Positions 61,181 through 64,000 of a stretch of DNA of 64,000 nucleotides are shown here, one piece after another (position 1 is the stretch's first letter; the number at the start of each line of letters is the position of its first letter). Origin of the DNA: Apostichopus japonicus (lineage: Eukaryota > Echinodermata > Holothuroidea > Aspidochirotida > Stichopodidae); assembly GCF_037975245.1 (NCBI RefSeq), contig NC_092565.1:20000999-20064998 (forward strand). Direction: 5' to 3'. Both the position numbers and the translations under genes were made by a program. The notes beneath the pieces were generated by a model. The model searched no databases, was not told where the DNA came from, and saw nothing but the letters and a program-made list of their open reading frames with translations.

Positions 61181-63177
61181 ATGACGGGCAAGCCGACCCA
61201 TAGAACATGCACGTTGATGAAGCTGGCGTTTCCTTACATTGCTCTAGTTGTCTTCTACTTCCTATATCTCTTCATTGGTAGCCTAATATTCGGCGCCATT
61301 GAAGGCCAGACGGAGAAGGATGGCATCGTTGCACTTCAAGAGAAAGAAAACCAGATCAAGGAGAAGATCAGGGAGTTGTTTGCGAATCGATCTAAGGATG
61401 AAGGAGATGATGTAGATAAAGAAATTGAATTTCTCGACGAGATGTTGGAGGAACTTATTGAAACTGTTAGTCACCCAGACTGGATCCCGGGAAGGAGAGA
61501 TATATTAGGGGAACCGGACCCCTGGGGTATTCCATCCGCTATGCTTTTCTGTATGACGACTATTACAACCATAGGTACGGCACATGATTAAATCATTTTC
61601 TAGGGAGCAGAGGTAAGGGGGTGGGAGTGCAGAGGGGGAGGGTATCCGAAGTGAAACTCTATCCCCTCGTCATCTTTTATGAAATGAACAATTGGGATAG
61701 TGAAAAACCATTGACAATTTGTTCTTAAAAATCTTACGATAGTTTATTAGACGGAACTCGTAGGTTACGTCAAGCATCCAAAATATAGAACATTGTGATA
61801 TTTATTTCTCTTTCGTATAAGTGTCACATTTTTTGCGACCGGAATATACCCTTTCATATATTCATGGATATAACTTGATTTTCAAATTATTGACTACTAT
61901 ATATAAACATTATATGTATATACAATACTGGTGGGATACAATACACAGCATAAAAATGTGTTTCTTGTAAAGGTCACTGCGCAGTTTCAATCCTGAAACG
62001 ACTTAGAGGTAATTGAAAGACACGCGAGTTCTATTTCTGAACAAAAGTTTGCAAAGAGGCCCAACAAATAGGTGCAAGGACCTTGCGAATCATGTCAATT
62101 CAGTAATGGTCAACAGGTGCGGACCCAGAGGATGGGGTGTCCCCACATCACCCCTTATAAACACAACCAAGCAAATATATGCCTCAGAATGCACCATTTT
62201 CACGGGCAAAAGTTTCCTTGATTCTGAGGGAAGACCCCAAAATCCCCACTTCAAAGACCCCCTGCGCCAACCACTCCTTTTAAGAACACTGGATCCGCCC
62301 CTGATCAAACCGCGATACATTGTCTGCTAAGTTACATTAAATATTTTCATACTGAATTTGCCTCATTTTGGCTTTCTTTGACATTTTTTTTTTTTTTTGC
62401 TCTTTAGGATATGGTGATCTGGTACCATCCACCACAACCGGCCAGGTTGTGGTCATCCTGTACAGCTGTGTCGGCGTACCGTTCTCTTTTCTCCTCTTCG
62501 CCGTCATAGGTGGACTCCTAGCCCGACTCGCCTCTCGAATCGCCGTCTTCGTTCGTAAGTCACTATGCAGGATGAAACGTAGTAAATCGAAGCCGGCGGT
62601 GGCTGGGAGCGTCAGGAACGGTAACGTCTACCCAGATCTCAGTCAAGAGACGGGACTAGACAATGATGTCTTCGAAGAAGGAGAGGGAGTTAGTGATAGG
62701 GCAATCCAGTTACGAGACTTGAATCCCGCTGGTCAGAATGACCGGAAGAAGACCAATGGAGCACCGAGAACTCTCCAGAAACAACAGAGCATCTTTGTGA
62801 ACATTTCGGAAGAAGATGACGCCGGGGATGTGCCTTTCGTAGTCGTCATTTTATTGATGGTGAGTTATTTGTGCGTCGGAGCCGTCAGTTTCTCTATAGC
62901 GGAACAATGGAACTATTTTGAAGCGTTTTATTTTACATTTATTACCTTAACCACCATTGGATTTGGTGACTATGTACCGACACATCACTTTGAAAACAAC
63001 ACACACTTCCCGTGTTTATTGTACACGTTGGTCGGTCTGTGTTACATATCGATGTGTGTTTCTCTACTTCAAACGAGATTCGTCAAAGTCGTTACATTTC
63101 TTGGGAAAAAAATGAGTTCAGAAGAGAACGTCGAAAAGAACGTTGAAAGGAACGGTAGAGAGACTGAAACAGCTTAA
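61181..63177 (+). CDS. K2P (two-pore-domain) potassium channel, complete, 2 coding exons
   Basis: Plasma-membrane leak potassium channel; two subunits form one pore. Coding exons 61181-61574 and 62408-63177, joined by a phase-1 GT/AG intron inside the first selectivity filter (ATA G^GA TAT), give 387 residues. Order: short N-terminus, M1 (about 15-37), helical extracellular cap (about 41-98) with a possible N-glycosylation site NRS (69-71), pore 1 with TTIGYGD (about 129-135), M2 (VVVILYSCVGVPFSFLLFAVIGGLL), a cytosolic loop of about 90 residues, M3, pore 2 with TTIGFGD, M4, and a short Glu/Asn-rich tail. The ATG is supported by an in-frame TAG 12 bases upstream (61169) and a likely 5' UTR exon beginning at the acceptor ending 61020. 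Family and exon plan match the copy at 10017-10705, but the loops are unrelated. The subfamily cannot be fixed by eye. Confidence 0.92.
62114..62303. mobile_element. Probable hAT-type MITE in the K2P intron
   Basis: Left end caggtgcggacccagagg and right end 'ctggatccgcccctg' are imperfect inverted copies. I see no clean 8-bp duplication (flanks ...atggtcaa and atcaaacc), so the ends may be eroded. Confidence 0.5.
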
Positions 63178-64000
63178 CGACCCATGGTGTGCATTAGTAC
63201 CAGTTCCACGAAAGTTTTTTGTGTGTGTATGTGTGTTAATGCTGCAGTTTTACAGTGGTAGCATTACAACTAGAATCTCAAACAGAAGTGCAACTCACTG
63301 ATTTTTGCTCTCATATTCTAGGTTTATCTATTTATTTATTTTATTTTTTTATTTGTTTTCAGCTCTTACATTATCTACTGTAATTGGTCTTCCCACAATG
63401 ATTAATATGTTCGTAGCCGTATCCTCAATATATTTGCACACTTTTACCCTAAATCTTGAGAGAAATGTCAACTTTTACTTACTGGGGTCGTTTTCGTAAA
63501 CGTTCCACCCAAAAAGACAAAATTGAACAGGTGGACCCGATTTTGACACCAAATTTATTTTCGATATTGTTCTCGAACATCCAACTGCCAATAACAGCCA
63601 GACTTTGTTTGGCAAATTTAAAAACGAAAAATGCATGTCATCACATCCTGATACTGTAGATGTGACCTGTTTATGCTATGTCACCTTAACCCAGTCTGTA
63701 TACTTTACTCATAGTGTGCAAATATAGAAACCTTTTCGTCTTGACAAAACCTTGACAAATGTTTCAGTTTCCTTGTTGTATTTTGAGCTAACTATGTTGG
63801 ATACAACCCATCAACTGAACAGATTTTATTGGTGAACCTTTTGTATACTAAACTTCCAATCATATGACCCGTTTCTGGAGGTGCTTCCAAAGCTTGGTGC
63901 CTTCTTTTAATTATTTTAATTATATTGTATAAAGTGGGATCTCCCGATGACACGTTGCTATAGTGAACTGTTTTACACATTACAGTTAAATATGAGTAAT
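63178..64000. other. 3' flank of the K2P gene; no further gene seen
   Basis: AT-rich sequence that should include the 3' UTR. The three short ORFs here are unrecognised. Confidence 0.55.

Noticed and set aside
62013-62330. 105-residue ORF in the K2P intron
   Set aside because: It reads through an old hAT-type repeat, and the intron is defined by matching splice sites and the K2P frame.

Overview
The window is eukaryotic: genes are split by introns with GT/AG ends, the DNA is AT-rich, and it is packed with retrotransposons, DNA transposons, SINEs and microsatellites. The mix (K2P potassium channels, arylacetamide-deacetylase-like esterases, a CsRn1-type Ty3/Gypsy element, a GIY-YIG Penelope-like element, hAT elements, tRNA-derived SINEs) suggests a marine invertebrate, probably a deuterostome such as an echinoderm. 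That placement is inference; no marker in the window settles it.

Host genes. Two AADAC-like esterase genes lie in the same orientation on the minus strand (100-5347 and 21787-26635). I reassembled four coding exons for each. The intron phases are identical (0, 1, 2) and each has a 64-bp third exon, so they are an old tandem duplicate pair. Two K2P potassium-channel loci are on the plus strand. The one at 10017-10705 lacks its first exon in this window. The one at 61181-63177 is complete with two coding exons. Both share a phase-1 intron inside the first selectivity filter.

Mobile-element core. From 27.4 to 48.8 kb the window is almost entirely transposons: a decayed LINE reverse transcriptase; a 2.9-kb hAT element with an exact 8-bp target duplication, whose dead transposase is interrupted by a palindromic MITE; an 11.6-kb composite bounded by CACTG-type inverted ends with many copies of a TTAGTCGGT-like motif near both ends; inside that, a 1.4-kb fold-back element and a nearly pristine 6,973-bp Gypsy element; and a 1.95-kb non-autonomous hAT with an exact 8-bp duplication. 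The Gypsy element has 843-bp LTRs that I read as differing at only two positions, a tRNA-Trp primer site, a CHCC zinc-finger Gag, a complete Pol broken by a 5-bp duplication, and an extra ORF upstream of gag carrying the full set of SGNH-hydrolase residues. That ORF is the most unusual item in the window.

Elsewhere there are a dead Penelope-like element (14.6-16.8 kb), a third hAT MITE with exact target duplication (6386-7021), several copies of one tRNA-derived SINE often followed by long (TA)n tracts, a ~145-bp satellite (17.9-18.6 kb), and long stretches (10.7-14.2, 18.6-21.8, 48.8-53.2, 55.5-59.1 kb) where I see no gene.
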